A stretch of DNA of 64,000 nucleotides, taken from assembly GCF_013368755.1 (NCBI RefSeq), contig NC_049562.1, positions 2,604,001 through 2,668,000 on the forward strand, written 5' to 3'. The position numbers and the translations under genes were made by a program. Source of the DNA: Talaromyces rugulosus. Its lineage: Eukaryota > Ascomycota > Eurotiomycetes > Eurotiales > Trichocomaceae. Shown piece after piece: positions 44,808 to 55,683 of the stretch. Below the pieces are notes generated by a model. The model was not told the origin of the DNA, searched no databases, and was given only the letters and a program-made list of their open reading frames with translations. Position 1 is the first letter of the stretch. Every line of letters begins with the position of its first letter.

Positions 44808-46088
44808 TTATTGTTCATCACTGCTCAAAATCGCTCCAGTCTCACTGACGAGATGGGTGTCGACTTCAATTGGGCCCTCACCCACACCGGTAAGGATAAC
44901 GCGACTGAGGCCATTCTTCAGAGACTCGATAGCCCTCGAGTCGAGTTTCTGCAAGTCGACGCCAGCCGAAACAGACTTGAGCCTGTCACCGAAGGGGCCG
45001 TCCCAGCCGTCAAGACCACCCAAAATAGCCTTGAAGGTTCCGGCAACGACTTCGGAGACTTCGTCCAAATAGTAGATGACGGCGTTCGGGCCGGCGTCAA
45101 AGGTGTAGGCAGCCACAATCTTGCCAGCCACGCGGTTGATGTCGTTGACCAGGCGAATGGCAGCGCGCGAGACATCGTTCAGGTAAAAGATAGGTGGCTC
45201 CGAGTCCAAACAGCATGCATGGAAGTTATTCGAATCCCGCATGGTCAAATCGGCAAAGGCGGGGAAGTCTCGCTTGTGGATTGCGTCTTCAATGGCCGTC
45301 ATGCGGCCGGGGACGATGCTCTCCGCGCGAGTTGCGAACAAGGGTGACGTGGCAACGGTCGTCTGCATGCCTTCTGTGCTGGGCACATCCTTCTTCTCCG
45401 CACTCACAACCAGAATGAGAGCTCTCATCTCTGGCCAGTGAGAGGCCGGAACGACCTCCTCAGCGAGACTGTCGCTTCCATCCACCTTGGTGCCGGATCT
45501 CCAGGCGACAAACCCCCCCTGAAGCGAGCGGCAGGCAGAGCCCGATCCCTGTCTGGCAATACGGCTGAGCTCTGTAGCAGACTGTGGGAGCTGGTACAGG
45601 TTTGCAATGGCCCGAACAAGGGCTGCGAATCCGGCAGCAGAGCTGGCCAACCCCGCGGCTGTGGGAAAGTTGTTCTCGGACACAACACGGAGCGGGTATG
45701 ACGATAGCTTGGGTAGCGAAGCATTGGCCGACTCGACTTCTTTACGAAGAGAGCGCAGGCTGACCAAGCAAGCCAGGGTCCGCTTGGAGGCGTTGATATC
45801 CTGAGGCTTGCCATTCAATGTGAGAGTATCACCTTCTGAGGCGGGGTAGACGGCCGAGCATGATGCGGTGGTCACAGTGCGTAGAGAGCGCTGCGAGAGG
45901 GTGACGGAAAGAGAGGAGTTTGTAGGCAGATTCAGAGTTGCGTCACGTTTGCCCCAGTACCTATTGCATTTTAGTGTCAGTAAGATCCCCATTGAGGGCT
46001 TTGGGAGAGAGCAAAGCTTTATTTACTTGATAACAGCAATATTGACAGGGGCCGTGGTAGAGGCGCGAAAGACAGTGGTGTCAGCCAT
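44808..46088 (-). CDS. mvd1: Diphosphomevalonate decarboxylase
   Basis: ATP-dependent decarboxylation of mevalonate diphosphate to isopentenyl diphosphate, the last step of the mevalonate route to ergosterol and isoprenoids. Two exons (46088–46027, 45960–44808) give 404 residues. The N-terminal exon is MADTTVFRASTTAPVNIAVIK, then YWGKRD continues the conserved NIAVIKYWGKRD. The GHMP ATP loop is NNFPTAAGLASSAAGFAALV. The family motifs SGSACRSLQGGFVAW, MRDSNNFHACCLDS and YTFDAGPNAVIYYL are all present, with the catalytic Asp in FDAGPN. The usual length is about 400 residues. It shares a 339 bp divergent promoter with the heme lyase gene. Confidence 0.97.
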
Positions 46089-46427
46089 TTTTTTGGTTTC
46101 TTATTTCCCAAGAAAGCCGCACAATTTTCCGAGAAATATTAGACACTTGTCAATAGAAACAAGAGCGTTCTGCACCTCGAGGTGGAGGAGGGGTATTTGT
46201 TCGCGATAGTAATTGATCCTCCGGGCTAGTTACTCCTTTGGGCCAAGGCGGTGAGCGACGAGGACGAAGCCGAACCCGAAACATAGACTATTTTTCCGAG
46301 TACGTATTAATAATTCCATCAGCTCTGCGACAAAAGCCAAACGCGCCGCTATCATTACTGGTATATTTAGCCAACGGGACCCCTTTGATTCTCGCGATTG
46401 CACAACCCAGACAGACCGCCTTGGAAG
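46089..46427. promoter_or_regulatory. Divergent promoter, mvd1 / heme lyase
   Basis: 339 bp between the starts of mvd1 (minus) and the heme lyase (plus). No gene is seen and no motif stands out. Confidence 0.6.
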
Positions 46428-47297
46428 ATGGGTGCTAGTGCGAGCACCCAAGCACCGTCTGCCGGAGGTGCAGGAGAGTGTCCTGTCGACCACAAGACTC
46501 GCGAAATCTGGTTGCAACAACACAAGGGCACTGGCGGCGGCGCTCCTCACCCAATTCCCACGGCATCCGACGACACGAAAACGAATAACGAGGTCGGTGC
46601 TATACATCAACGACCACTGTCCCAAGATCGCGAAATCAGCAGCATACCGCGAGCATTCGAGCCCGCTGCAGCTGATGGGTCTAAGAACACACAAACACCA
46701 TACGCTCCCTCAGTCGGCTCGCATCTGTCCCCTTCGAACTCGGAAGCAGAAACCGGACACGATGAAAAAACGGGAAACTGGATCTATCCTTCGGAACGTC
46801 AGTTCTTCGATGCGCTAGTACGCAAGAGCAATGTGCCGGGCTCGACAGCATCAGCAAAGGAATTGGCTACATCGGTGGCATCAGTCATTCCTATCCACAA
46901 TGCAGTGAATGAAAAGGCATGGGCAGATATCCTGACTTGGGAGAGCCGAGCGCCGTCGTCAGATCCCGGCAGTAAAACATGCGGTGGTCCCCGGCTCTAC
47001 TCGTTCCGCGGCCTGGGAACAGAGAGTCAATTTGTGAGTCCGCGGGCGCGACTCAACGGACTTATGGGCTATCAATTGCCATTTGATCGCCACGATTGGG
47101 TCGTGGAGCGTTGCGGCGGCCAGCGAGTCGAGTACGTGATTGACTTCTACCAAGGCAAGCAGACGGGGTCTTCGGCAGGCAAAGGGCTCACGGGAGCCCC
47201 GGGCCCTGGGAAGTTGAGCTTTTACTTGGATGTGCGACCGAAGCTGAACACCTACGAGGGATGGCGCATGCGGTTCTGGCGGTTCTGGGGGCAATAG
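46428..47297 (+). CDS. Cytochrome c heme lyase (holocytochrome c synthase)
   Basis: Attaches heme covalently to apocytochrome c in the mitochondrial intermembrane space. Intronless, 289 residues from ATG 46428. The N-terminus has the CPV heme-contact motif ECPVDH. The core is WIYPSERQFFDALVRK, VIPIHNAVNEKAWADILTWE, then GYQLPFDRHDWVVERCG with the heme-binding His, YVIDFYQG, and the end FYLDVRPKLNTYEGWRMRFWRFWG. All family blocks are present. There is one CPV motif in the N-terminal region, as in many CYC3/CCHL enzymes; I cannot say whether it also serves cytochrome c1. Confidence 0.95.
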   Translation: MGASASTQAPSAGGAGECPVDHKTREIWLQQHKGTGGGAPHPIPTASDDTKTNNEVGAIHQRPLSQDREISSIPRAFEPAAADGSKNTQTPYAPSVGSHLSPSNSEAETGHDEKTGNWIYPSERQFFDALVRKSNVPGSTASAKELATSVASVIPIHNAVNEKAWADILTWESRAPSSDPGSKTCGGPRLYSFRGLGTESQFVSPRARLNGLMGYQLPFDRHDWVVERCGGQRVEYVIDFYQGKQTGSSAGKGLTGAPGPGKLSFYLDVRPKLNTYEGWRMRFWRFWGQ

Positions 47298-48993
47298 GTG
47301 GGAGGATAGTGGACGCCACTGCATATTGTATACTAGTAGATAGCGAGCGTGTTTTCCATGTAAACGAGTATATATGTAATATTATAGGAAGTATTTCACC
47401 TCACGAATCTTGAATAAGCATTGACACAGCATTGAAATTTGAACCTCATGATCAATTGAAGATCATACGGGAGTTACTCTCGGGGCGATTATAACGCATC
47501 ACCTTATAGTAACTCTACTCGTATATCTAGGGCGTTTTACTCGGAGCAATTACATTGCCCAGCAGCAATGAATGTCGGAGGGGGAATATCAGTATGCTTC
47601 TCATGGCACTATTCCGGATACGCCTAGTGATCGCCAGGGACCAACTGATATGCCGCCAGTGCACCAATCGCAATTTCAGACACGCGGCCTATGCGGTCGC
47701 TAATGTGGCTTGCCATAATGGGCAGCAACTTCAAGCTCAACTGCTAACTAACTATGTGGTTATTGTTACTGTTACACACGGTAGAAAGTACAGCCAACTT
47801 TTGAACCTTTGAACTTAGTACTGTTACGCACAGTTACAGTCTGACTGCATAAGATATTCATCACAGCACACTGGTTAATACCCAAAATACTGGGCCCATG
47901 TGCTGTGACGCAAAGATGAGCAGAACATCACAATATTATTATTAAATACTATCAACCCAAAAAGATGCGTATAGACAGTCTGAGGCGGTGCGGCCATCTG
48001 TAACCCAAAGCGGCAATTTCACGGGGCTCTTATCGACCAAAACCGGATCTGCAAGGAAGCTAACCCAGATACGGCTAGTGGGAGCACTCTAGGTTACTCG
48101 GCCTAGTCCCGAAGAGGCAAAAGACAACCGGCGGGCACCAACTATGGGGCGCCGCTTTAGCCTAATTGGGACGTGCGCGATAGTCATTTTTTTATGAGCT
48201 GGGCGAAGATAACAAGGACTTCTTGTTCTCTCGCAGCGGTATCATCTCTCTGGCACGGTCAATCTGCAGGCTCGACTCTGCCGTCTATTGCATTGTTCTA
48301 CGTACTGCCACTGTTGCATTTCGCCCTCTGGAGAGCCACTGCAGCTCGACAGAACTAGACAGAGCTAGTGGTCAAGCCCCAAAGTGCTTGGGCCAAGCGC
48401 CAGGGGTCTGGTGTTCTTGATGAACCACAAACATCAGCATAACTTGTCACTGGCCAACCGCTAGGCCTTCTTAGCACAGGTTAGCATCATGAACCAGGTG
48501 CAGGCCGCCTGATTAGCTGTGCTGGCCGCCGCCGCCCCGCCGCTTAGTATACGGTCCCCACTCGTCCTCCCAACTCCCACTGCGACTCTCCACAGCGATC
48601 TTCGACCTTGTCTCTCCTTACTCCAGTTTGCTCCTCTTCTCCTCCTCCTCTTCTCCTCCCTCCTCGCCATCCTCCCCCGCCACCTGTGCGCCTCTTGTTC
48701 CCTGCATTTTGTTTGCTTGTGTGTGTTGAGGCTGTCCGTTAATCGTTCCGTTTCGCTTCTCTTTTTTATTGTAATGGGTAATTTTTAATCTGCTTTGCTC
48801 CCTCATTTCAACTCGTCTTTTCAGCGGCTTTCCCACTTCGTCAATCCTTGCCAAATCGTTTTGAGAAAAGAAGTTTCAAACCGTTGCAATTGTGCGCCTT
48901 CTTGTCTGGTCAATCCGCTTCCATACGACCTGCAAAACCCGTCATCAATGAGGGTTTCATCTGGCCTCGCTGTCTAGATCCTTGCCCAGGATC
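47298..48993. other. Intergenic region upstream of the aspartic protease
   Basis: About 1.7 kb. The left part is AT-rich and likely holds the heme lyase 3' end. The right part (48500–48990) is strongly CT-rich with blocks of CTCCTC, typical of a long 5' leader of the protease gene. Short frames here have no family signal. Confidence 0.55.
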
Positions 48994-50482
48994 ATGCATC
49001 TTCCCCAATATGCGCTCTCCACGGTCGTTTTGTCCACAGGCGTGAATGCCTTCTACCCATACCTCCGGACCTCCGTCGCCAACTCGGCTTTGGACCGCCG
49101 ATTCTATCCCTATCAGTTCGGTGCATCTGTCGACGATGACACTGCCGGCCTCCCCACCTTGCCTCTCAAAAAACGCTCTACTCCGGTAAGGTTATACGTT
49201 TAGTTGGTTACATAGTAACAAAGGTTGTTCTAACGAGTGATTGATCCAGAGACGACGAGACAATCATTACACAGTCATCGAAGGAAACCCCCCGTCAACC
49301 CCGAACAGCGTAGCCGTCAATGATGATGGCCAAGATTTCTCATACTTTTTCCCCATGGAGTTTGGTTCGAAAAACCAGTCGATGTGGATGCTTTTCGATA
49401 CTGGAGGTACCAACACCTGGGCGTTTAGCGATGACTGCACCGTGAAGGCGTGCGAGATGCACAACACATTCGGTTCTAGCGACTCGACAACCTTGCAGAC
49501 GTCCACTGACCCATTCAACGTTGGCTATGGAACTGGCACAGTGACCGGAATCCTGGGCAATGACATTGTTTCGTTTGCCGATTTCAGCATGAACCTCACC
49601 TTTGGTCTGGTCAACAATGCGTCCAGCGATTTCGAGGACTACCCCATGGATGGAATTCTTGGACTGGGCCGCTCAAACTCTAGCACCACCGGCACTCTTA
49701 CGGCGATGGAAACCATTGCTCAATCAAATACCTTACAATCAAACATCATCGGCATCTCCTTGCAACGAAGCTCAGACGGCGCGAAAGACGGAGAAATCAC
49801 ATTCGGTGGCGTCGACGACACCAAGTTTACTGGAAACATCACTTATACCGATACTTCTTCCGATACAACCCAATGGCGAATTCCACTGGACGACGCCGTC
49901 GTGAATGGCCAGCCGCTTAACTTCACCGGCAAGTCCGCCATTATCGACACCGGAACATCGTACATTTTTCTCCCTCCCACCGACGCTGCTGCAGTTCATG
50001 CGTTGATATCTGGGTCGGCTCCTGAAGGGGAAAATTTCAAGATTCCATGCTCATCGAATACGACTGTGCAATTCACAATTTCCGCAGTAACATATGATGT
50101 TTCACCCAAGGATTATGTCGGCTCTACAGCTGATAACACTGGGACAACGTGTTATTCCAACATCATTGGTGTCCAGACTTCCGGTGCTGACACTTGGCTC
50201 CTGGGAGACGTGTTCTTGAAAAATGTGTACAGCGTCTTCGACTTTGACCAGAACCGGATTGGCTTTGCTGCTCGTAATGGCACCGTTGCGACGACGTCGG
50301 CGAACACTGCTGCAACCGCCGACTCAACCAGCCCGGCTACAGCCAGCGCAGACTCTCCTACCGGTACCGCTGCTGCGGCAACCCAAAGCCCAGTTCAAAC
50401 TGGCAGCGCCGCCTCATTCGCCCATTCGAAGGCTGCTCTTCTGGCTGGTGCTATATCCATTTATACCCTCGTCTACGTATAA
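48994..50482 (+). CDS. GPI-anchored aspartic protease (yapsin/CtsD-like)
   Basis: Secreted pepsin-family endopeptidase held at the cell surface. Two exons (48994–49185, 49250–50482) give about 474 residues. A signal peptide ([20 protein letters not shown]) is followed by a short propeptide ending in dibasic KKRSTPRRRD, a likely Kex2 site. The two catalytic motifs are [11 protein letters not shown] and [12 protein letters not shown], with the flap motif GYGTGTVTG after the first. [25 protein letters not shown] matches the family end. A Ser/Thr/Ala-rich stalk ([20 protein letters not shown]) leads to a C-terminal hydrophobic tail ([15 protein letters not shown]), which fits a GPI signal. It resembles A. 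fumigatus CtsD and yapsins. Confidence 0.92.
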
Positions 50483-50490
50483 GTGGTAAC

Positions 50491-50493
<3 letters not shown>

Positions 50494-50528
<35 letters not shown>
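50494..50528. repeat. (CT)n microsatellite in the protease 3' region
   Basis: About 35 bases of CT repeats start 11 bases after the stop codon of the aspartic protease gene, so they probably lie in its 3' UTR. Confidence 0.9.
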
Positions 50529-50530
<2 letters not shown>

Positions 50531-50892
50531 GTATCACTTTTCCCCATAATTTACCGGCAACCATCTGTCTTGAACCTCTCGTTTTTTCCCTTGGATACCC
50601 TGACAGCGCTTGTTGTGCCTACCTGTACTTACATTGACGCCGCTGTCCACTTGTAATCTAGTATATTCATTCTTTGGTGAATCGTGCATTCTACCCGGCT
50701 ACTTCTGCCTATCTGATGACGCCTACTTGCGTGTCTTGGATACTGCGCAAAATTAGCCTATAATTAATACATATTTAACAAGAATATATTCATGAATCAA
50801 AATTCTTTCAGTTAGCGTTCTGTCTTACGTGCAAAGTCTTGTATTCACTATTCTTGAACGGTATATAATTTTGGATACGATTCTGTTGGCTG
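50529..50892. other. Convergent intergenic region
   Basis: 3' ends of the protease and the FMN dehydrogenase. AT-rich, no gene seen. Confidence 0.5.
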
Positions 50893-52277
50893 TCAGTACG
50901 TATCATGTAGTTCCGATCTGGCAGCAAGCAACATACCAAGCATAGAACGGCCAAAGTCTTTCACACTATTAAACCCACCCACAGCCATGAGAATATCCAA
51001 ATCAGCCAACAGCGACTTCATAACATGACGCACGCCTTGCTCGCCCATGATACTGAGGCCCCAAACCCATAACCGACCCACAAACACAAACCTCGCACCC
51101 AAAGCCAGCGCCTTGACTACATCACTGGCGCCACGCACCCCAGAATCAAACATGACATAAACCCGATCTCCGACTGCATCCACAATATTCTCGAGCGCGT
51201 CCAAACTCGCAATCGCGCCGTCTACCTGCCGGCCCGCATGGTTACTGACCACAATCCCATCCACGCCGTACTCGTCAACGGCCTTGCGCGCATCCGCGGC
51301 CGATTGAATGCCCTTGATTGCAAATGGGCCTTTCCCGCCTGAGATGCGTTTCCATTCACGCTGTAGCCAGGGTATCTTGTCCCACGACCACGCGCGGCCG
51401 TGCCAGATGCTGTCTATCCAGAATGTCGCTGCGGCGACGGGGTCCTGGCCAATATCGATTCCTCGTTCGCGGCAGCGCCGCTGGAATACAGGGTCCGTCA
51501 GACCCAAGTCCGCGCCGATGCCACGGTAAAAAGCATAGTTGGAGTGGGCGACGTCGTCGTGGCGCCATCCGAGCTGCCATGTATCCGTGGTGAGGATCAG
51601 GGCGTCAAACCCGGCGTTCCACGCGCGTGTGAGGAGCGAGAGTGTCAGTTCGTCGTCGTGGGGCATGTACAGCTGGAAAAACCGAGGGCCTGTTGGTCCG
51701 TTGGCGTCGCCGACTTTTTCGATTGCGGTGCTACCGGCTGTGGATAGGCAGTAGGGTAAATTCAACTCCCCGGCTACTTTGGCCACGGGTAGTTCTGCTA
51801 ATGGGTGGTATATCTTATTGATTCCAATTGGCGCAAATCCAATCGGCGCAGAGACTCGGTGGCCCCAGATCTCGGTCGTTGTATCCCGGAGATTCGTGTC
51901 AACCAGCGTGCGAGGGATGATTCGATGGCGGTGAAAGGCCTGTCGATTGACTGAGTGTGTAGTGGAAAGACCGGCATTGGAAGAGGCGTAGTACCTGTTT
52001 GTTCATTTTTGTTAAGACAAAATTCAGCCCTAGTAAAAGAATTGTTGTTTACCACCCGCCTTGACTAAGCTTCTCTTTGGCTTTCTCTTCCAGTGCTTTG
52101 GGGTCTATAGTGATCAAGTTAGTCGGTGATAGTTAAGCTCTCTCATCAATGTTATAGCTCACGGGTATTAAAGGGCGGATGTGTTCCTTCGTTGGCCTCC
52201 CAGAACTTCTCTCGCTGGTAGAGAGCCCACTGGGGCGTTGTTCTGTTCTGGATATTTGGGTTTTCTGGGTCACTCAT
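50893..52277 (-). CDS. FMN-dependent alpha-hydroxyacid dehydrogenase/oxidase
   Basis: Oxidises an L-2-hydroxy acid such as lactate or glycolate using FMN. Three exons (52277–52163, 52104–52053, 51994–50893) give 422 residues. The barrel begins with GGWYYASSNAG and IIPRTLVDTN, then SAPIGFAPIGINKIYHPLAE. FFQLYMPHDDELTLSLL fits the family QLY strand. The catalytic segment is VSNHAGRQVDGAIASLDAL, carrying the His and Arg of the usual SNHGxRQ motif. The phosphate-binding region is VMFDSGVRGASDVVKALALGA, then FVFVGRLWVWGL. There is no N-terminal cytochrome b5 domain and no presequence, so it is not a classic flavocytochrome b2. The C-terminus (HDTY) is not PTS1. A possible further splice near 50935 was rejected because its branch point is too close to the acceptor. 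Confidence 0.88.
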
Positions 52278-52902
52278 GATTGCATTGTTTTTCGTTCTTG
52301 GTGAGAGAGGTGTCTAGACTAGCGATGCATCTTATCGAGCCGTTGTCTATATAGGTGTTGTTTGATGACTTCACATTGACGCAGCGTTGATATTGGCCCC
52401 TGTCTGCAAGAGGACCGTATTAGGTCAAATTCCGGTCTATCATCGTGAATATACCCACTAAAAGTTGCACATGTAAAGTGGAAATTGTTTGTCTGGTTGA
52501 GGTGCTCATCGAGCCATGATTGTGTTGAGTATGACGTCATATCCAAAAATTTAGCCCGGTGGCCCAATCGAGTAACTCGACGTAAGCGTCAAAAGACTTC
52601 TTCTGCATTTCTTTCCGAGCAACTGCAATTTTCTGAGAAATGAATTCACGTAGTCGCGTTTATCGCGGAGTTAAGTGTATGCAAAGTAGAAGGGAGTAAG
52701 TACGTATCGGGATATGGCGCTATTGATCTCGGCAAATGCTGCAAACTGCTGCAAACCGACCCGCAAATGCCCGCCGGCAACTTTTTTCGGGACCACTAAC
52801 TAGCTACCCCGTAATAATATCACTGTTTGTTTGTATGCATCCATGGTCTGGATCTGTAAAGCCCTTGTTCAATCGACATACTCTCTGCATGCACCGCCGA
52901 AT
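52278..52902. promoter_or_regulatory. Divergent promoter, FMN dehydrogenase / thioesterase
   Basis: About 625 bp between divergent starts. It contains short inverted and direct repeats but no element I would name. No gene is seen. Confidence 0.5.
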
Positions 52903-54536
52903 ATGCTGGGAACACAGAAGCTAGCAGCTCTTTCGAGCCCCCGTCTTGTTTCTCGGTCCTTATTGCGCGCCAACGCAGCCAGACAGCTGGAAAAGCGTCG
53001 TTGCTTTCATGCAACTCCTTCACGTCCAGTCTTTAAAGCAGCATGGCTGCCAATGCGTCACATGCGCGTTAAGACCCCTTGGGTAGACGCGCTGGCGCAG
53101 AGTCGTGAGCAACAAGCTAATAATACGGCTGCAAACGAGGCGCCGCCGAAGCCAGACTTGACTCCTAAAAGGATGTCTGATAGTTACTTCTCGGGTGTAA
53201 GAATTCTGAAATTTTAATTGCTTTTTTTATTATGTGTGATGCTAACGAGCTTGGTAGATTCTCCCTCTGGCCCAGGATAAGTGGCTGCTGGATTCCTATC
53301 TCAATGCTTCAGGCCGCATTCGGTACGTGATGAAGACTTGAAGTAAGAGATATCAATGCTAAACAGTCAATAGTCTTGGCACACTCTTCATGGACCTCGA
53401 TGCTCTTGCCGGTGTGATAGCGTACAGACATACAGGCGACTCTGTGACCACCGTCACTGCTGCCGTCGATCGAATCACCCTGCTCAACCCACTAAAAGAG
53501 ATCTGCGACCTAGAACTTAGCGGCCAAGTCACCTATGCCACCGGCCGATCAAGCACCGAGATTTCGCTGCAGGTTGCCAAAGCTCCCGCCGAGGGCGAAA
53601 AAGCGAAGCCTGAAGATGTCTTGATCACCTGTGCTTTTACCATGGTCTCATTGGACCCGGCAACGAAGAAGTAAGTTATGAAAAGGAACTAAAAAAAAAA
53701 AACAGGGCTGATGCTAATCTACTATAGACCTGTCCCAGTAGCGCCACTTTTGATAGAAACAGAAGAAGAACGGAAACTGTTCCAGAAGGGAGAGGAAAAT
53801 TACAATGCCAAAAAGGCTTCGCGGAACACGACGGGCTCTATCTTCAAGGCACCCGACGAGGCAGAAACTAAATTGATTCATGACATGTGGAGCAAGCAGG
53901 AATTCTCTGACAGTACGTAGCATTGTCCCTTTTTTTTTTTTTTTTTTTGGCTCACGAAACGTGCTAACGTCTTGTATAGATCCTGTTCGTTACATACCAG
54001 AACCTCAGAGGATGAAAACCACAGTCATCCGGTCAACAATGATCATGCAGCCTGAGGATCGCAACCGACACAATTTCATGATCTTTGGCGGCTTCCTCCT
54101 CCAAAAGACATTCGAGCTTGCCTTTAGCTGTGCTGCCTCGTTCTCGCACTGCCGACCAACTTTCGTCTCCCTTGACCCCAGCACATTCGAAAACCCGGTC
54201 CCCGTTGGAAGCGTCCTGTACATGAGCGCCGGGGTCGCATATACCGAGCCCCTCCAGTCACACCAAGAGGGCGGCAAGGAGTCGTCGAGCTACACCAAGG
54301 TTCACATCCGCGTGGAAACCAAGGTGCGAGACGTCGAGCATGTCACGAAAAAATCAACGGGTGTTTTCCACTACTCGTTTATCGTGCCCAGAAAAGTCCA
54401 GGTTATGCCCATGACGTATATTGATTACATGGTGTGGCTCGATGCTCGGCGCAGAGCACAAAATCTCGACCCCATTATTGCTTCGCGGTTCACCGAAGAT
54501 GCGGCGTCGGGGCGGTTAGAGGGTGTTACTGAGTAG
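52903..54536 (+). CDS. Mitochondrial acyl-CoA thioesterase, ACOT9-like
   Basis: Hydrolyses acyl-CoA to free acid and CoA. The protein carries two hot-dog domains, as in ACOT9/10. About five exons can be joined in phase. The N-terminus MLGTQKLAALSSPRLVSRSLLRANAARQL is an Arg-rich mitochondrial presequence. The first hot-dog domain has LFMDLDALAGVIAYRHTGD and TVTAAVDRITLLNPLKEI. The second has HNFMIFGGFLLQKTFELAFSCAASFSHCRP and FENPVPVGSVLYMSAGVAYTE. The end MTYIDYMVWLDARRRAQNL matches the family. ATG 52903 was chosen over the upstream in-frame ATG at 52843 because it begins directly with the presequence. An unusually T-rich intron (53930–53949) is present. Confidence 0.88.
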
Positions 54537-54893
54537 TCAATTTTGTGCATTTTGTTTTCACGCTGTATCTTATATCCAGCCTAGAGGAAGATGGCGTACG
54601 GAGAGGATCTCTCGAGTATGTAGTTTATCAACATTAAAGTCAAATGTATCAACCGTAAATATCTTCTAGCAATTACTAAAAAAGAAGAAAACAATATCCA
54701 AACCCTCATTAATACATGTATACCTCAAGTTGTTCTCGACCGACGACATCAGATATCTTCACGTGACCTCGACCCGGAGTGAGTTTCCAGTTGATGCGGG
54801 GAAAGCTTATCTTTACATTTAATCCGAGCATCGTCAACACTAGTTCATTCACCAAACCCCTTTTCAAGCCAGCTCTGGCATCGATCAAGTTGA
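54537..54893. other. Intergenic region between the thioesterase and vfa1
   Basis: 357 bp holding the thioesterase 3' end and the vfa1 promoter. A 65-codon minus-strand frame at 54709–54906 overlaps the vfa1 start and has no family signal. Confidence 0.5.
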
Positions 54894-55683
54894 ATGTCTC
54901 TTCCAAACGTGTGGCATCTCCGGCGCGTAGCCGATACCGCGTCTAAAGCGTGCACTATTTGCTACAAGCCGTCGACGAGCGTACTCATAACGCCCGATAA
55001 CAAAGTGAGAGGAATCTGTTATATATAGAAGTATCGCTTACGTTAAGATTACTGATTTACTTGTAAATTTGTTTATTTTTTTTAAAGGACTTTTTTTACA
55101 CATGTCCAGCGCACCTCAAAGACCGAAGCTTCTGCTCGCCAATCGTCGACGCGGGGGAAGAAGCCAAGAAAAAAAAGGACGAAGAACTAGCACGCGAGAT
55201 TGAAAATGTAAAGCGAGAATACGAAGAGAAGCAGAAAAAGAAAAAGGAAAAGAAAGAAAAGGAGAAAAAGGCAGATGACGATAAAGATAAAGACAAAGAT
55301 GATAAGACGTCGGAAAAGGACGACGACAAAAAGGCAGAACAGGAAAAGAATGCCAAGGTAAGAAGACCGTCATCAATTTTCACAATAAATACATGTAGTG
55401 TGACTAAGATATTAATTAATTTTTTTTCGTGTATTGCAGATTGAGCAACTACAGAAAGAAGCAGAGCCCAAGGCTGATGACTCACCTCGCATATTTGCAT
55501 TGCACAAGTATGTCATTGTCAAAAAACACCGGCCCGTTTATCTGGACTAACCAAGGTGTTTCTAGGAATTTCTATCAAATGCGCATCAACCGGATACGCA
55601 GTATCGACTTGGCAAAGAGAAATGCAGAACGCTTGAAAAATCCAGCGTCGTTTCCATCAGTGCCCAAGGGGGACTTGCAATGA
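54894..55683 (+). CDS. vfa1: Vps4-associated protein 1 (Vfa1)
   Basis: Fungal regulator of the ESCRT ATPase Vps4 at endosomes. Four exons; the first is 54894–55004 and the second starts at 55088. The N-terminal zinc-finger-like block reads VWHLRRVADTASKACTICYKPSTSVLITPDNKDFFYICPAHLKDRSFC, with Cys pairs C-T-I-C and C-P-A-H. Next is a long, highly charged Lys/Glu/Asp segment predicted to be coiled coil (EEKQKKKKEKKEKEKK). The C-terminus carries the Vps4-interacting helix-like end IFALHK|NFYQMRINRIRSIDLAKRNAERLKNP. This arrangement is typical of the VFA1 family. The gene follows the thioesterase on the same strand. Confidence 0.88.

Noticed and set aside
50825..50940. Alternative last intron in the FMN dehydrogenase giving a different C-terminus
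   Set aside because: The branch-like CTGAC ends only two bases before the acceptor, too close for splicing; the unspliced stop at 50893 is simpler.
54709..54906. 65-codon minus-strand frame overlapping the vfa1 start
   Set aside because: Overlaps a well-supported opposite-strand gene and has no family signal.
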